From Scybalocola_A sp900557175 (GTDB lineage Bacteria > Bacillota > Clostridia > Lachnospirales > Lachnospiraceae), in NCBI GenBank assembly GCA_937890745.1, contig CALADH010000073.1, positions 1 to 64,000 on the forward strand: 64,000 nucleotides of DNA. Reading direction: 5' to 3'. Below the pieces are notes generated by a model that had not been told where the DNA came from, did no database searches, and was given only the letters and a program-made list of their open reading frames with translations. Shown here piece after piece: positions 33,569 to 43,426 of this stretch; position 1 is the first letter of the stretch; every line of letters starts with the position of its first letter. The position numbers were made by a program, and so were the translations under genes.

Positions 33569-35713
33569 TTACCCCTGATTAATTGTAAATGACTGCTGTC
33601 CCTCAGGATTGCCGTCAACATAAAGCGTGATTGTCACTGTCTCACCCGGCTTGCCGCTGATCGTCACATTTCCCGGAAATGTTTCATAAGTATAACTGCC
33701 GCCTGTAATCGGATAAGTTGTCGCACCTGTCGTATTATTGACTGCGATTGCCTTGACCTCATGCGGCACCGGTGCACCACTCTCGTCAACATCACCGTAG
33801 AACGGACAATCAAGCTGTACCTGCTGACTTACAGTTTCTGGCACTTTCGGCCCGTTGCTTATATAAATCGTAATTGTCGAGCCCTTCGGCGCTTTTTTGC
33901 CTAAAGCGCTGCCGCCGTTATAGCCGACGTCTGCCACTGTACCTTTTGTTTTATTGCTGTCAATATATTCTGTTGAAACGTTAAAGCCTGCAGCCTTTAA
34001 TGCTTCCTTTGCCTCAGCCTCTGTTTTGTCGATGACATACGGAATATCCACTTCTTCCGAACCGCGGCTGATCACGATTGTAATTGTATCGCCGGCAGAT
34101 ACAGATGAGCCTGCCGCCGGATTTGTGGAGATGACATCGCCCTCGTCCACAGAATCATTGTTGGCATAATCGACACGCACTGTCAGTCCAAGTGATTTTA
34201 AAGCACTTTCAGCCTCACTCTGTGAATAGCCTTTATAATCCTTTAACTCAAATGTATCCTTGCCGCTTGAAACGTAAATAGTGACCGTACTTCCCTTTGG
34301 CACTTCAACATTGGCATCAGGGCTCTGCTTAAAGACTTCGCCCTCATCAACATCATCGTTCTTTTGTTTTTCAACCTTTACAATAAAGCCTTTATTTTCC
34401 AAAGTCTGAGTTGCTGTTGCCTCATTACTGCCGACAACATTCGGTACAATCTCTGTGCCTGTCTCAGATTCTGTCTCACTGTCTGTCTGTGATTCAATCG
34501 TCGTCGGCGTTGTCTCATCATTCTTTCCGCCGCCGAAAAGTCCTGCTGCTTTTCCGATAATAAAAGCAACAACAACGACTAAAATAATCGCACCGACAAT
34601 ACCGAGCACAAGCATCACTTTTTCAAGTGCCGGATTCACCTCACCGTCATCATCCTCATCATCTTCCGGACCATTATCCAGATCCTTGCGGCGCATATAA
34701 TCATCCTGCGCTCTTTGCTGACGCTGTTGGACATTCTGACGTGCAGCCTGCTGGCTTCTCTGTCCCGGCTGCACCGGACGGCGCACTGCACCGGCCTGCC
34801 CGTTCTGACGCTTCATGGCCTGAATTTCATCCTCATTCATAACGATTGTCGTCGAATCTGCAAGCGCACTGCCAATGACAACATAATTACCGTCCGGCTC
34901 TGCAAGCACACGGCGCAAGTCCGCAATAAGCTCCTTTGCCGAGCTGTAACGTCTGTCCGGCTTTTTCTGAGTACACTTCATAATAATGCGCTCAAAGCTT
35001 CTTGGAATCGAAGGCTCTAACTGGCGCGGCGGCGTCATCTCTCCCTGAATGTGTAACAGAGCTACAGCCACATTCGTCTCACCGTCAAAAGGCACACGTC
35101 CTGTAAGCATCTCATACATCGTAATACCGAGTGAATAAATATCACTCTTTGCATCCGAATAGCCGCCTCTTGCCTGCTCCGGTGAAATATAGTGCACCGA
35201 GCCTGCGGCGGTTGTCGTCACCGTCGTCGAGTCAGCCACTTTTGCAATACCAAAGTCTGTGACCTTTACCTTGCCGTCTCTTGACATAATAATGTTCTGC
35301 GGCTTAATATCTCTGTGAATAATCCTGTTTTGATGGGCGGCGCTTAAGCCGGAAGCAATCTGAATTGAAATATTCAGCGCCTCGCGCACCTCAAGCTTCC
35401 CTTTCATTTCTATGTACTTTTTCAGCGTAATTCCCTGAACAAGCTCCATAACGATAAAATAAATACCGTTTTCCTCACCGACATCATAAACATTGACAAT
35501 GTTCGGGTGGGAAAGTCCGGCCGCCGACTGGGCCTCCACTCTAAATTTCTTTACAAAGGCCGCGTCCTGACTGTATTCATTCTTCAGCACCTTTATTGCG
35601 ACCAAACGATTCAATTTATGACATTTTGCTTTATATACATCAGACATTCCGCCTGAGCCGATTCTTTCAAGAATCTCGTATCTGTCCACCAGATACATAC
35701 CCGGCACTAACAT
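33569..35713 (-). CDS. prkC: Membrane Ser/Thr protein kinase with PASTA domains (PrkC/PknB family)
   Basis: Hanks-type kinase sensing peptidoglycan fragments or lipid II. The 714 residues carry the kinase domain (about 10-270; AIKVLK lysine, HRDIKPQN catalytic loop, TDFGIAK), a basic juxtamembrane linker with an acidic patch, a membrane segment (VMLVLGIVGAIILVVVVAFI, about 365-385), three extracellular PASTA repeats (starting IVPNVVGSNEA, FELKDYKGYSQ and VDIPYVIDKTE), and a C-terminal beta-rich domain of about 100 residues. Its ATG overlaps the prpC stop by seven bases, showing coupled translation. Confidence 0.96.
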   Translation of the reverse strand: MLVPGMYLVDRYEILERIGSGGMSDVYKAKCHKLNRLVAIKVLKNEYSQDAAFVKKFRVEAQSAAGLSHPNIVNVYDVGEENGIYFIVMELVQGITLKKYIEMKGKLEVREALNISIQIASGLSAAHQNRIIHRDIKPQNIIMSRDGKVKVTDFGIAKVADSTTVTTTAAGSVHYISPEQARGGYSDAKSDIYSLGITMYEMLTGRVPFDGETNVAVALLHIQGEMTPPRQLEPSIPRSFERIIMKCTQKKPDRRYSSAKELIADLRRVLAEPDGNYVVIGSALADSTTIVMNEDEIQAMKRQNGQAGAVRRPVQPGQRSQQAARQNVQQRQQRAQDDYMRRKDLDNGPEDDEDDDGEVNPALEKVMLVLGIVGAIILVVVVAFIIGKAAGLFGGGKNDETTPTTIESQTDSETESETGTEIVPNVVGSNEATATQTLENKGFIVKVEKQKNDDVDEGEVFKQSPDANVEVPKGSTVTIYVSSGKDTFELKDYKGYSQSEAESALKSLGLTVRVDYANNDSVDEGDVISTNPAAGSSVSAGDTITIVISRGSEEVDIPYVIDKTEAEAKEALKAAGFNVSTEYIDSNKTKGTVADVGYNGGSALGKKAPKGSTITIYISNGPKVPETVSQQVQLDCPFYGDVDESGAPVPHEVKAIAVNNTTGATTYPITGGSYTYETFPGNVTISGKPGETVTITLYVDGNPEGQQSFTINQG

Positions 35714-36447
35714 CCGGCCACCTCCTCATCAAATGGTTCTATCACTATCGCGGTAATGTTATCACTCCCGCCGTTTTCCTTTGCTTCATCAATCAGAATA
35801 TCAACAACATCACCGATATATTCGCTTTCCACAATATCAAGTATATCTTCATCACTGACCATATTTGTCAGTCCGTCTGTGCACATCAGTATTCTGTCAT
35901 GCTTTTCCAAATCAACTTCAAAAAAGTCAACCTTCGGCTCCTTTGCCGCCCCGATTGCTCTCGTAATAATGTTCTTATCAGGATGGCGGCTCGCCTCCTC
36001 CTTTGTCAGCTCGCCGGCTCTGACCATCGCACCCACATAGGAATGGTCTTCTGTCACCTGCGTAATATCACTGTCAATCAGATACAGGCGGCTGTCACCG
36101 ATATTGGCGACAAACAATGTCTTATCTTTTATAAATGCTGCCACAAAGGTTGTTCCCATACCGGAAAAATCCGGATTGGACTGCGCCTCAGAAAGCACAA
36201 GTCCGTTGACATAGCGTATGCCGTCATCGACAACACGAATCGGCACCTGCGCACCGGCATTTCTTACATACTCCACAAACTTCTCTACCGATAGTCTGGA
36301 GGCATAATCTCCGGCTTTATGGCCGCCCATCCCATCTGCCACAATAAACAAATTAGGCAAAAGCCCGACAGGCTCTGTCGAATAAAACATATAGTCCTGA
36401 TTCATCGACCTGACCATACCAATATCAGATTTACCATATACCTTCAT
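35707..36447 (-). CDS. prpC: PP2C-type Ser/Thr protein phosphatase
   Basis: Metal-dependent phosphatase opposing PrkC. The start MKVYGKSDIGMVRSMNQDY lies 1 base after the rlmN stop with AGAGGT upstream; a longer in-frame reading overlaps rlmN. The 246 residues have the PP2C motifs RSMNQDY, VADGMGGHKAGDYAS, VANIGDSRLYLI, EDHSYV and GGSDNITAIVI with the metal-binding aspartates. Kinase and phosphatase overlap, the standard arrangement. Confidence 0.96.
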   Translation of the reverse strand: MKVYGKSDIGMVRSMNQDYMFYSTEPVGLLPNLFIVADGMGGHKAGDYASRLSVEKFVEYVRNAGAQVPIRVVDDGIRYVNGLVLSEAQSNPDFSGMGTTFVAAFIKDKTLFVANIGDSRLYLIDSDITQVTEDHSYVGAMVRAGELTKEEASRHPDKNIITRAIGAAKEPKVDFFEVDLEKHDRILMCTDGLTNMVSDEDILDIVESEYIGDVVDILIDEAKENGGSDNITAIVIEPFDEEVAGC

Positions 36448-36448
36448 C

Positions 36449-37519
36449 TCATACCTCTTTTCCGCAAAGCTTATCTGTATAGCTCTTTCTGAGCTGTCCA
36501 CAGGCAGCCTGTATGTCTCTGCCCATTTCCCTTCTTATAGTAACATTTCCTCCGTATTTTTCAAGTTTATTTTTAAATTTTTGCACACTTAAAGCATCTG
36601 ACTGCTTAAAATCCCGTTCCTTGACCGGATTTACCGGTATCAGATTAATATGACAATTAAGCCCTTTTAAAAGACGGGCAAGCGCTTTAGCTTCATCTTC
36701 ACTGTCATTGACACCGCCGACAAGACTGTATTCAAACGTCAGCCGCCGGTTTGTTTTTTCATAATAATAGGCGCAGGCACGCAAAAGCTCATCAATGCTG
36801 TAACGGTTTGCGATCGGCATTAATTGTCTGCGGCGCTCATCTGTGACTGCATGAAGTGAAATTGCAAGCGTTATCTGTAAATTTTCATCGGCCAGTTTAT
36901 ACATTTCAGGGACAAGTCCGCATGTGGACATCGTCAGATTTCTCTGACTGATATTTAACCCTTTCTCGTCGGAGACAAGCCGCAAAAACCGGACAACATT
37001 GTCATAATTATCAAGGGGCTCACCGCTGCCCATAATGACAATATTTGAAATGCGCTCACCGATATCTCTTTGTATACTGTACACCTCATCAAGCATCTCT
37101 GCGGCCGTCAGGCTTCTCGCAAGGCCGTCCAATGTCGAGGCACAAAACTTACAGCCCATACGGCAGCCTGCCTGAGATGATATACAAACGGAATTTCCGA
37201 ATTTATACCGCATTAAAACACTCTCAATAATATTGCCGTCAGAAAGCTCAAACAAATACTTTCTCGTGCCGTCAATTTCAGACACAAGACACTGAACTTT
37301 TTTTAATGTCGTCAGCACTGCGCTCTCCTCAAGCTTTTCACGAAGTGATTTTGAAAGATTTGTCATACTATCAAAATCTTTGGCAAGCTTTACATGCATC
37401 CAGTCATAAAGCTGGGCTGCCCTGAACTTTTTTTCGTGAAGCGAAGAAACTACAAAAGCTTCCAGTTCCGCCGCCGTCATTGATTTAATATCTGCTTTTT
37501 CCATTGTCTGATTTTCCAT
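36449..37519 (-). CDS. rlmN: Dual-specificity RNA methyltransferase RlmN
   Basis: Radical-SAM enzyme methylating C2 of A2503 in 23S rRNA and A37 in some tRNAs. The ATG at 37519 has AGGTG six bases upstream and gives 356 residues. The radical SAM cluster motif CRMGCKFCAST holds three cysteines. MGSGEPLDNYDNV and VNDSEDEAKALARLL follow, and a C-terminal cysteine (AACGQL) is the mechanistic methyl-carrier site. Between rsmB and prpC as in many Firmicutes. Confidence 0.97.
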   Translation of the reverse strand: MENQTMEKADIKSMTAAELEAFVVSSLHEKKFRAAQLYDWMHVKLAKDFDSMTNLSKSLREKLEESAVLTTLKKVQCLVSEIDGTRKYLFELSDGNIIESVLMRYKFGNSVCISSQAGCRMGCKFCASTLDGLARSLTAAEMLDEVYSIQRDIGERISNIVIMGSGEPLDNYDNVVRFLRLVSDEKGLNISQRNLTMSTCGLVPEMYKLADENLQITLAISLHAVTDERRRQLMPIANRYSIDELLRACAYYYEKTNRRLTFEYSLVGGVNDSEDEAKALARLLKGLNCHINLIPVNPVKERDFKQSDALSVQKFKNKLEKYGGNVTIRREMGRDIQAACGQLRKSYTDKLCGKEV

Positions 37520-37538
37520 TCTATTCACCTGTCATCCT

Positions 37539-38888
37539 CTAATTTGTACGCTCGAACTTTGCAATAAAAAAGCCGTCACATTCATGGATGCCCGGAAGCA
37601 GCTGGACATAACCCTTACCGGCCGTCTCACAGTAAAGATTTTCAGGAAGGAGGTCTGAAAAGTCCACCGGCTTTAACGGAAAATGGCTTGCAAGCCATGC
37701 AGCCTGTGCTTCATTTTCCTGACGGCTGACGGTACACGTACTGTAAATAAGTATACCGCCCGGACGGACATAACGCCATGCATTCGCCAGTATTTCCCTC
37801 TGAAGGCTGACAAGACTTTCAATATCCTCTGCTTTTAAACGGTATTTAATATCCGCCTTTTTCCCGATTGTTCCAAGTCCCGAACACGGCACATCCGCAA
37901 TAACAACGTCCGCTGTCTGCTCCATCGCTTCATCAAATACCCTGCCGTCTGCCACGGAAACAGTAACGCCCTTAATCTTTGTTCTTGTAAGATTTTCCCG
38001 GATTTTTTCAATTTTCATCTCGCTGACATCCCGCGCATCAACACTACCGCCAAGCAGGGCGGCATTCATACTTTTGCCGCCGGGCGCCGCACATATATCA
38101 ATCACCTTATCGCCGTTTTTAATGCCTGCAAGCACACCGGCAAGCATTGAGCTTTCATCCTGTACAAAGCAAAGCCCCTCCTTAAAAACATCAAGGGCAT
38201 TCAGATAATCATAGTCATAAAGTCTTGCCGCAAACGGCACGTAAGCCCCCGCTTTCACAGAGGCGCCGCCGTCTTTTTTCACTTTTTCAAAAAAAGCTTC
38301 CGGCGATATTTGCTGCGTATTCACGCGCACTGTCACCGGACGGCCCGAAAGCTGGGCAGAAAGCATTTTTTCAACCGTCTCAAAGCTATAAACCTCAAGC
38401 CACTTTGTTACAATCCATTCCGGCATTGAATAAACGAGCGACAAATACTTTAACGGCTCTTTTGTTCTGTCAGGTACGGCAATATTTTCACGGTTTCTGT
38501 CAATATTTCTCAAAACACCATTGACATAGCCCTTAAGCCCGCGAAAGCCTCTTTTTACGGCAAGCTTTACCGCTTCGTTGCAGGCTGCATGCGCCGGGAC
38601 ATTATCCATCTTAAGTATCTGATAAACAGACATTCTTAAAATGTGACGAATCACCGGCTTTATTTTTGACAGCTTCACGGAAGAAAACTGTCCGATGACC
38701 ATATCAAGATACAGCCTGTTTTCAATCGTTCCCCGCGTCATCAGACTGATAAAACTTCTGTCTTTTTTGTCTAAATACTGATATTTTTCAAGCGCCCTGT
38801 GAATCGCTGTCTGGCAGGGCGTATTTTCCTTGTCAATCTCCTCAAGGAGATTTAACACGATTTCTCTTACATTGACTGACTGTGCCAC
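37539..38888 (-). CDS. rsmB: 16S rRNA (cytosine(967)-C5)-methyltransferase
   Basis: RsmB (Sun) methylates C967 of 16S rRNA. The 449-residue product has the N-terminal NusB-like helical domain (about 1-140), the SAM-binding motif DICAAPGGKSMNAALLG, DVPCSGLGTIGKK with the first catalytic cysteine, and YSTCTVSRQENE with the nucleophilic cysteine. It starts at GTG with AGGAG seven bases upstream. Downstream of the membrane metalloprotease gene and upstream of rlmN. Confidence 0.96.
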   Translation of the reverse strand: MAQSVNVREIVLNLLEEIDKENTPCQTAIHRALEKYQYLDKKDRSFISLMTRGTIENRLYLDMVIGQFSSVKLSKIKPVIRHILRMSVYQILKMDNVPAHAACNEAVKLAVKRGFRGLKGYVNGVLRNIDRNRENIAVPDRTKEPLKYLSLVYSMPEWIVTKWLEVYSFETVEKMLSAQLSGRPVTVRVNTQQISPEAFFEKVKKDGGASVKAGAYVPFAARLYDYDYLNALDVFKEGLCFVQDESSMLAGVLAGIKNGDKVIDICAAPGGKSMNAALLGGSVDARDVSEMKIEKIRENLTRTKIKGVTVSVADGRVFDEAMEQTADVVIADVPCSGLGTIGKKADIKYRLKAEDIESLVSLQREILANAWRYVRPGGILIYSTCTVSRQENEAQAAWLASHFPLKPVDFSDLLPENLYCETAGKGYVQLLPGIHECDGFFIAKFERTN

Positions 38889-38907
38889 ACAAAAACTCCT
38901 TTAATAT

Positions 38908-39627
38908 TTAATCATCGTTCCTGCGGCCGCGTGTAAGAATAAGCAGACGCAGAAGCTGTAAAATCATTGTCGCCGCACTGGCAACATAGGTCATCGCCGC
39001 TGCCTTAAGCACCTTTGAAGCCACATTATTTTCGCTGTCATAAAGCATACCGCTGTTTCTTAAAATCGCAAGACCGCGTCTTGAAGCATTAAACTCCACC
39101 GGAAGCGTCACAAGATGAAAAGCGACAACTGCGGTAAACAAAACAATGCCTGCCGTCGTAAATATATTTCCGGCGCCGCCGAGAATAATACCGATTAAAA
39201 TCAAAGGCCAGCTGATAGCCGAGCCGAAATTTGCTACCGGCACAAGCGCTGAACGCCATGAAAGCGGCGCATAGCCTTCATAATGCTGAATGGCATGGCC
39301 GCACTCATGCGCCGCAACGCTGATAGCTGCAACACTTGACGAACCGTAAACCGAGTCCGAAAGGCGAAGCGTCTTTGTTCTCGGATCATAATGATCTGTC
39401 AGATTGCCGTGCACGCGGGCAATACGCACGTCGTAAATGCCGGACATCGCTAAAATCTGCCGTGCTGCCTCCGCGCCTGTCGCACCGCTCACACTTTGAA
39501 GTGTTGAATATTTTGAAAATGTCGACTTCACCATATAAGAGGCAACTATTGAAAGAACGACGCCTATAAGCACAAGCACATAAGTCGGATCAAAATAAAA
39601 TCTCGGGTATCCATATCTGTAATACAT
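38908..39627 (-). CDS. YugP-family neutral zinc metallopeptidase
   Basis: Membrane metalloprotease (Zn_peptidase_2 family) of unknown substrate. The 239-residue protein has an N-terminal membrane anchor (YVLVLIGVVLSIVASYMV), the zinc motif AAHECGHAIQH (HExxH form HECGH), and three further membrane segments in the C-terminal half. The ATG used is eight bases from AGGAG, five bases after the fmt stop. The fmt-yugP-rsmB order is common in clostridia, which ties it to the translation-related operon without explaining its function. Confidence 0.9.
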   Translation of the reverse strand: MYYRYGYPRFYFDPTYVLVLIGVVLSIVASYMVKSTFSKYSTLQSVSGATGAEAARQILAMSGIYDVRIARVHGNLTDHYDPRTKTLRLSDSVYGSSSVAAISVAAHECGHAIQHYEGYAPLSWRSALVPVANFGSAISWPLILIGIILGGAGNIFTTAGIVLFTAVVAFHLVTLPVEFNASRRGLAILRNSGMLYDSENNVASKVLKAAAMTYVASAATMILQLLRLLILTRGRRNDD

Positions 39628-39632
39628 AAAAA

Positions 39633-40571
39633 TCACTCCTGACTGAATTTGTCACCTTTATTTAAGGTAACGCCGCGCAGAAAAGCGTCTGTATACATGC
39701 GTTTTTTGCCCTCCATCTGAAGCTCGCGCACAATAAGACTGCCCTTTCCTGTCTTCACTGTAAATGCATCCTTTGTGACCTCTGTGATTTCTCCGTATTC
39801 TCCCTCATATTCCTTATCAGACACATCCGCATCCCAAATCTTCACCGTCTTTTTGCCAAGACGCGTATACGCACTCGGCCACGGATTCAGACCGCGGATA
39901 AGCTGTTCAAGTTCAGCCGCCGGCTTTGAAAAATCAAGATTTCCCATATGTTTGTCAAGCATTTTTGCATAATCGCCCGCCTGACTGTCATCCTGGGCTA
40001 CTCTTGGCGCTGTGCCTTCTTCAATTTGTGCAAGCGTCTTTACAAGAAGCGCTGCGCCGGATACAGACAGCTTATCGTGGAGGCTGCCCCCGGTTTCTTT
40101 AGCATCAAGAACAATTTCTTCTTTTAAAATCATATCACCGGTATCAATCCCCTCGGCCATATACATTGTTGTCACGCCGCTGACTGCCTCGCCGTTAATG
40201 ACAGCCCACTGGATCGGCGCCGCCCCTCTGTATTTCGGAAGCAGCGATGCATGGACATTAATACAGCCGTACTTCGGAATATCAAGCAGCGCCTTCGGCA
40301 AAATCTGACCGAAAGCGACAACGACAATCACATCCGGCGCCATCGCCTCAATCTGTGCAAGCACTTCGGGCGCTCTCACCTTTGCTGGCTGATAAACCGG
40401 AATATCATGGGCAAGCGCTGTCTCCTTAACCGGTGTAAACGAAACGCTTTTTCCTCTGCCCTTTGCCTTATCCGGCTGTGTAAAAACACCGATGACATCA
40501 TGCCCTGCCTCAATCATTGCCTCAAGCGTCGGCACCGAAAAATCCGGTGTTCCCATAAATATTGCTCTCAT
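39633..40571 (-). CDS. fmt: Methionyl-tRNA formyltransferase
   Basis: Formylates initiator Met-tRNA. The 312-residue protein has MGTPDFSVPTLEAMIEAGHDV, the catalytic signature NVHASLLPKYRGAAPIQWAVINGE with Asn and His, GIDTGDMIL and a C-terminal OB-like domain (about 205-312). Complete. It follows def, its functional partner, by 25 bases. Confidence 0.97.
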   Translation of the reverse strand: MRAIFMGTPDFSVPTLEAMIEAGHDVIGVFTQPDKAKGRGKSVSFTPVKETALAHDIPVYQPAKVRAPEVLAQIEAMAPDVIVVVAFGQILPKALLDIPKYGCINVHASLLPKYRGAAPIQWAVINGEAVSGVTTMYMAEGIDTGDMILKEEIVLDAKETGGSLHDKLSVSGAALLVKTLAQIEEGTAPRVAQDDSQAGDYAKMLDKHMGNLDFSKPAAELEQLIRGLNPWPSAYTRLGKKTVKIWDADVSDKEYEGEYGEITEVTKDAFTVKTGKGSLIVRELQMEGKKRMYTDAFLRGVTLNKGDKFSQE

Positions 40572-40596
40572 CTATCACGCCGCCTTTCTCTTAAAT

Positions 40597-41085
40597 TTAT
40601 TCTTCGATTTCCTCGTCATCTTCCTCGTAAGTATTATCACGAAGCTCGCCCTCAACCTTTTCCACATAAAGATGACCGTCTAAATGGTCAAACTCATGGC
40701 ACATAGCTCTTGCAAACAATTCTGTGCCTTCAACCTCAAATTCATTCATATTTTCATCAAAAGCAACCGTTTTGACATAATTCGGACGTGTCACTGTCCC
40801 TGTCTTTCCCGGCACGCTTAAGCAGCCTTCATCACCGGTCTGGCTGCCGTCTGTGGCAACAATTCTCGGATTTATAAAAACAAACGGTCCGTCGCCAATG
40901 TCAATGACTGCAATACGTCTTAAAATGCCAACCTGAGGCGCTGCAAGTCCAACGCCGTTATTTTCATACATTGTATCAAGCATATCGCCGATCAACTGTT
41001 TAATCTTCGGCGTCATCGCTTTTACTTCTTTTGTCGCTTTGTTTAAAATAGGATCTCCCTCATACCTTAATTTTCTGATAGCCAT
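40597..41085 (-). CDS. def: Peptide deformylase
   Basis: Metallo-enzyme removing the formyl group from nascent proteins. The 162-residue protein carries all three motifs: GVGLAAPQVG, EGCLSVPG with the metal cysteine, and HEFDHLDG with the two metal histidines and catalytic glutamate. An acidic tail (YEEDDEEIEE) ends it. It stands 13 bases after priA and before fmt, a classical priA-def-fmt string. Confidence 0.97.
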   Translation of the reverse strand: MAIRKLRYEGDPILNKATKEVKAMTPKIKQLIGDMLDTMYENNGVGLAAPQVGILRRIAVIDIGDGPFVFINPRIVATDGSQTGDEGCLSVPGKTGTVTRPNYVKTVAFDENMNEFEVEGTELFARAMCHEFDHLDGHLYVEKVEGELRDNTYEEDDEEIEE

Positions 41086-41098
41086 ATCTGTCTCTCCT

Positions 41099-43351
41099 TT
41101 AATACATTGTCATTGGATTCATATCAAATTGTATATATACCGGTTCAAACCGTGTATTTTTATCTAAATAAGCTTCAATTCCCCGCTTCAGCCGAAGCAG
41201 TGTCACTAAATCTTTGCATTTAAAATACATTACTTTGCGGTAGACGTCCCTGCCCTTTGCCACAAACGCATTGGCCGGTCCCATAATCTCAGCCGGCACC
41301 GTAAAACGCCCCTGGGAATTTTGCACCGCCCGCTTAATACTTTCCATGCAAAGCGTCAAGAGTGCTTCATCGGCACATTCGCCAAGCAGCGCCTGTATGT
41401 TTGCCGCCGGCGGATAATGCATCATCTGCCGGAATAAAATTTCCTGTCTGTAAAAAGCATCATAGTCCTGGGCAGCCGCACACGTAATACTGTAATGGTC
41501 AGGATTATATGTCTGTATGACAACTCTGCCGGGTAATCCTGCGCGCCCCGCGCGCCCTGCTGCCTGAACTAAAAGGGCAAAAGTACGCTCCGCCGCCATA
41601 AAATCGCCCGAATACATGGATAAGTCCGCTGCCAGTATGCCGACTAAAGTCACCTTGGGGAAATCGTGACCTTTGACAATCATCTGCGTTCCTACAAGAA
41701 CATCCGCCTTATGAGCCCTGAAATCCGACAAGATTTTTTCTGTACTGTCGCGCCCTGCCGCCGTATCTCTGTCAAGGCGCAATACGCCTGCATCCGGGAA
41801 AATATCTTTCACCATCTGCTCGACCTTCTGTGTGCCTGTACCAAAACCTGCGATATACTTTGAGCCGCATTTTGGGCAGACCTTCGGCAAAGGCATCTCA
41901 TAGCCGCAGTAGTGGCATTTGAGCCTGCCGCCAGTATGCGCTGTCATTGATACGTCACAATGCTTACATTTTAATACATAACCACAGCTTCTGCAAGAAA
42001 CAAAACCGGCGTAGCCTCTGCGATTTAAAAATAAAATGACCTGCTCGCCCCTTGCAAGCGTTTCTGCCATCATCTCCTGAAGCCGCCCACTGAAAATGCG
42101 CTTATTTTTCATTTTAAATTCTTCTCTTAAATCAACCGTCACAATCTCAGGAAGCACACTGTCTTTTTTTGCCCGCTGCAGCAGCCGGTGAAGCCCATAT
42201 TCGCCCTCAAGTGCTTTATAATAGGTAACAACCGACGGCGTTGCCGAACCGAGCACAACCTTTGCGCCGCACATGCCTGCTCTGTATATGGCAGCCTCTC
42301 TGGCATGATACTTCGGCGATTTTTCACTTTTATAAGCGCCGTCATGCTCCTCGTCAATAATAATAAGGCCAAGTCTCTCAAAAGGCATAAACAATGCGGA
42401 ACGGGGGCCGACAACAATATCAACCTCCCCGCGCTTTGCCCTAAGATACTGGTCATAGCGCTCACCAGCCGAAAGCTTTGAGTTCATCACTGCCACCCGG
42501 TCACCGAAACGCTCATAAAACCGGGACACCGTCTGGAGTGTCAGTGCAATTTCCGGAATAAGTACAATCACCTGACGGCCTTTAAAAAGCATATCGGCAA
42601 TGAGCGCCATATAAACCTCCGTCTTTCCGCTGCCTGTCACGCCGAACAAAAGATGTACTTTCTTCTCACTCTCTATGATTTCTTTTGCCGCGCATCGCTG
42701 CGCCTCATTCAGACAGACATCCTCTCCGAATAAAGGCTGGGCTTTTAAACCGCTTCTGTAAATACGGCGGCCGCTCTGTACAATAAGTCCTTCATCCACT
42801 GCCGACTTTAAGGTTGCCGCCGAAACACTTGCGCCCTCCAGCACCTCCGCTTTTGTCCGCCAGTGAAATTCCCCGTCCGCCGTCCCTTTATCCAAAAGAA
42901 ACCATGACATCAGCCGCGCCTTTGCCTTACTTTTTTTGCTTTCAAGTACAGGCGCCAGCACTGACGCAGCATTATCTAAAGCTGCCGCCGGACGATAATA
43001 ATGCTCGATAACAGCCCGCACCTCATTTTTAACAGGAAGCACTGCTTTTAATGCTGAGAGCATCGTCGAGCCGTAAACATCCCGCATCCACGATGCAAGC
43101 CGGATCATCTGGCTTTCCACCGTAAGCTCGTCATTAATGACAGCCTCGATTGCTTTAATCTTTGACACATCATAGTCTGTATCCTCCGAAAATCCGATAA
43201 TAAAGCCTTTAATTTTCCGTCCGCCGCTGCCAAAGGGCACAAGTACCTGTGCGCCGATGCGCGCCTCATCTGCAAGGTGTTCCGGCACTATATAGTGAAA
43301 TGCTTTATCTAATTGTCCCGAAGCAATATCTACAATGACACTGGCATACAT
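41099..43351 (-). CDS. priA: Primosomal replication helicase PriA
   Basis: 3'-5' superfamily 2 helicase restarting stalled replication forks. The 750 residues have the N-terminal 3'-end-binding domain, Walker A FGVTGSGKTEVYM, DEEHDGAYK as Walker B, a cysteine-rich zinc region (CRSC, CKHC, CHYC, CPKC) within the helicase lobes, and QAAGRAGRAGLPG as motif VI. Length is normal. Its ATG lies 75 bases after the rpoZ stop, with a hairpin in between. Confidence 0.97.
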   Translation of the reverse strand: MYASVIVDIASGQLDKAFHYIVPEHLADEARIGAQVLVPFGSGGRKIKGFIIGFSEDTDYDVSKIKAIEAVINDELTVESQMIRLASWMRDVYGSTMLSALKAVLPVKNEVRAVIEHYYRPAAALDNAASVLAPVLESKKSKAKARLMSWFLLDKGTADGEFHWRTKAEVLEGASVSAATLKSAVDEGLIVQSGRRIYRSGLKAQPLFGEDVCLNEAQRCAAKEIIESEKKVHLLFGVTGSGKTEVYMALIADMLFKGRQVIVLIPEIALTLQTVSRFYERFGDRVAVMNSKLSAGERYDQYLRAKRGEVDIVVGPRSALFMPFERLGLIIIDEEHDGAYKSEKSPKYHAREAAIYRAGMCGAKVVLGSATPSVVTYYKALEGEYGLHRLLQRAKKDSVLPEIVTVDLREEFKMKNKRIFSGRLQEMMAETLARGEQVILFLNRRGYAGFVSCRSCGYVLKCKHCDVSMTAHTGGRLKCHYCGYEMPLPKVCPKCGSKYIAGFGTGTQKVEQMVKDIFPDAGVLRLDRDTAAGRDSTEKILSDFRAHKADVLVGTQMIVKGHDFPKVTLVGILAADLSMYSGDFMAAERTFALLVQAAGRAGRAGLPGRVVIQTYNPDHYSITCAAAQDYDAFYRQEILFRQMMHYPPAANIQALLGECADEALLTLCMESIKRAVQNSQGRFTVPAEIMGPANAFVAKGRDVYRKVMYFKCKDLVTLLRLKRGIEAYLDKNTRFEPVYIQFDMNPMTMY

Positions 43352-43376
43352 CGGCTACCTCCATATCGCTTTAATA

Positions 43377-43406
43377 CAAAGGCTGCCGTTTTTATATGCG
43401 GCAGCC
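43377..43406 (-). terminator. Hairpin after rpoZ
   Basis: GGCTGCCG (43381-43388) pairs with CGGCAGCC (43399-43406), followed on the minus strand by TTTGTATT. Probably reduces read-through from gmk-rpoZ into priA. Confidence 0.6.
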
Positions 43407-43426
43407 CTGATTCTTTCTGCGTTTAA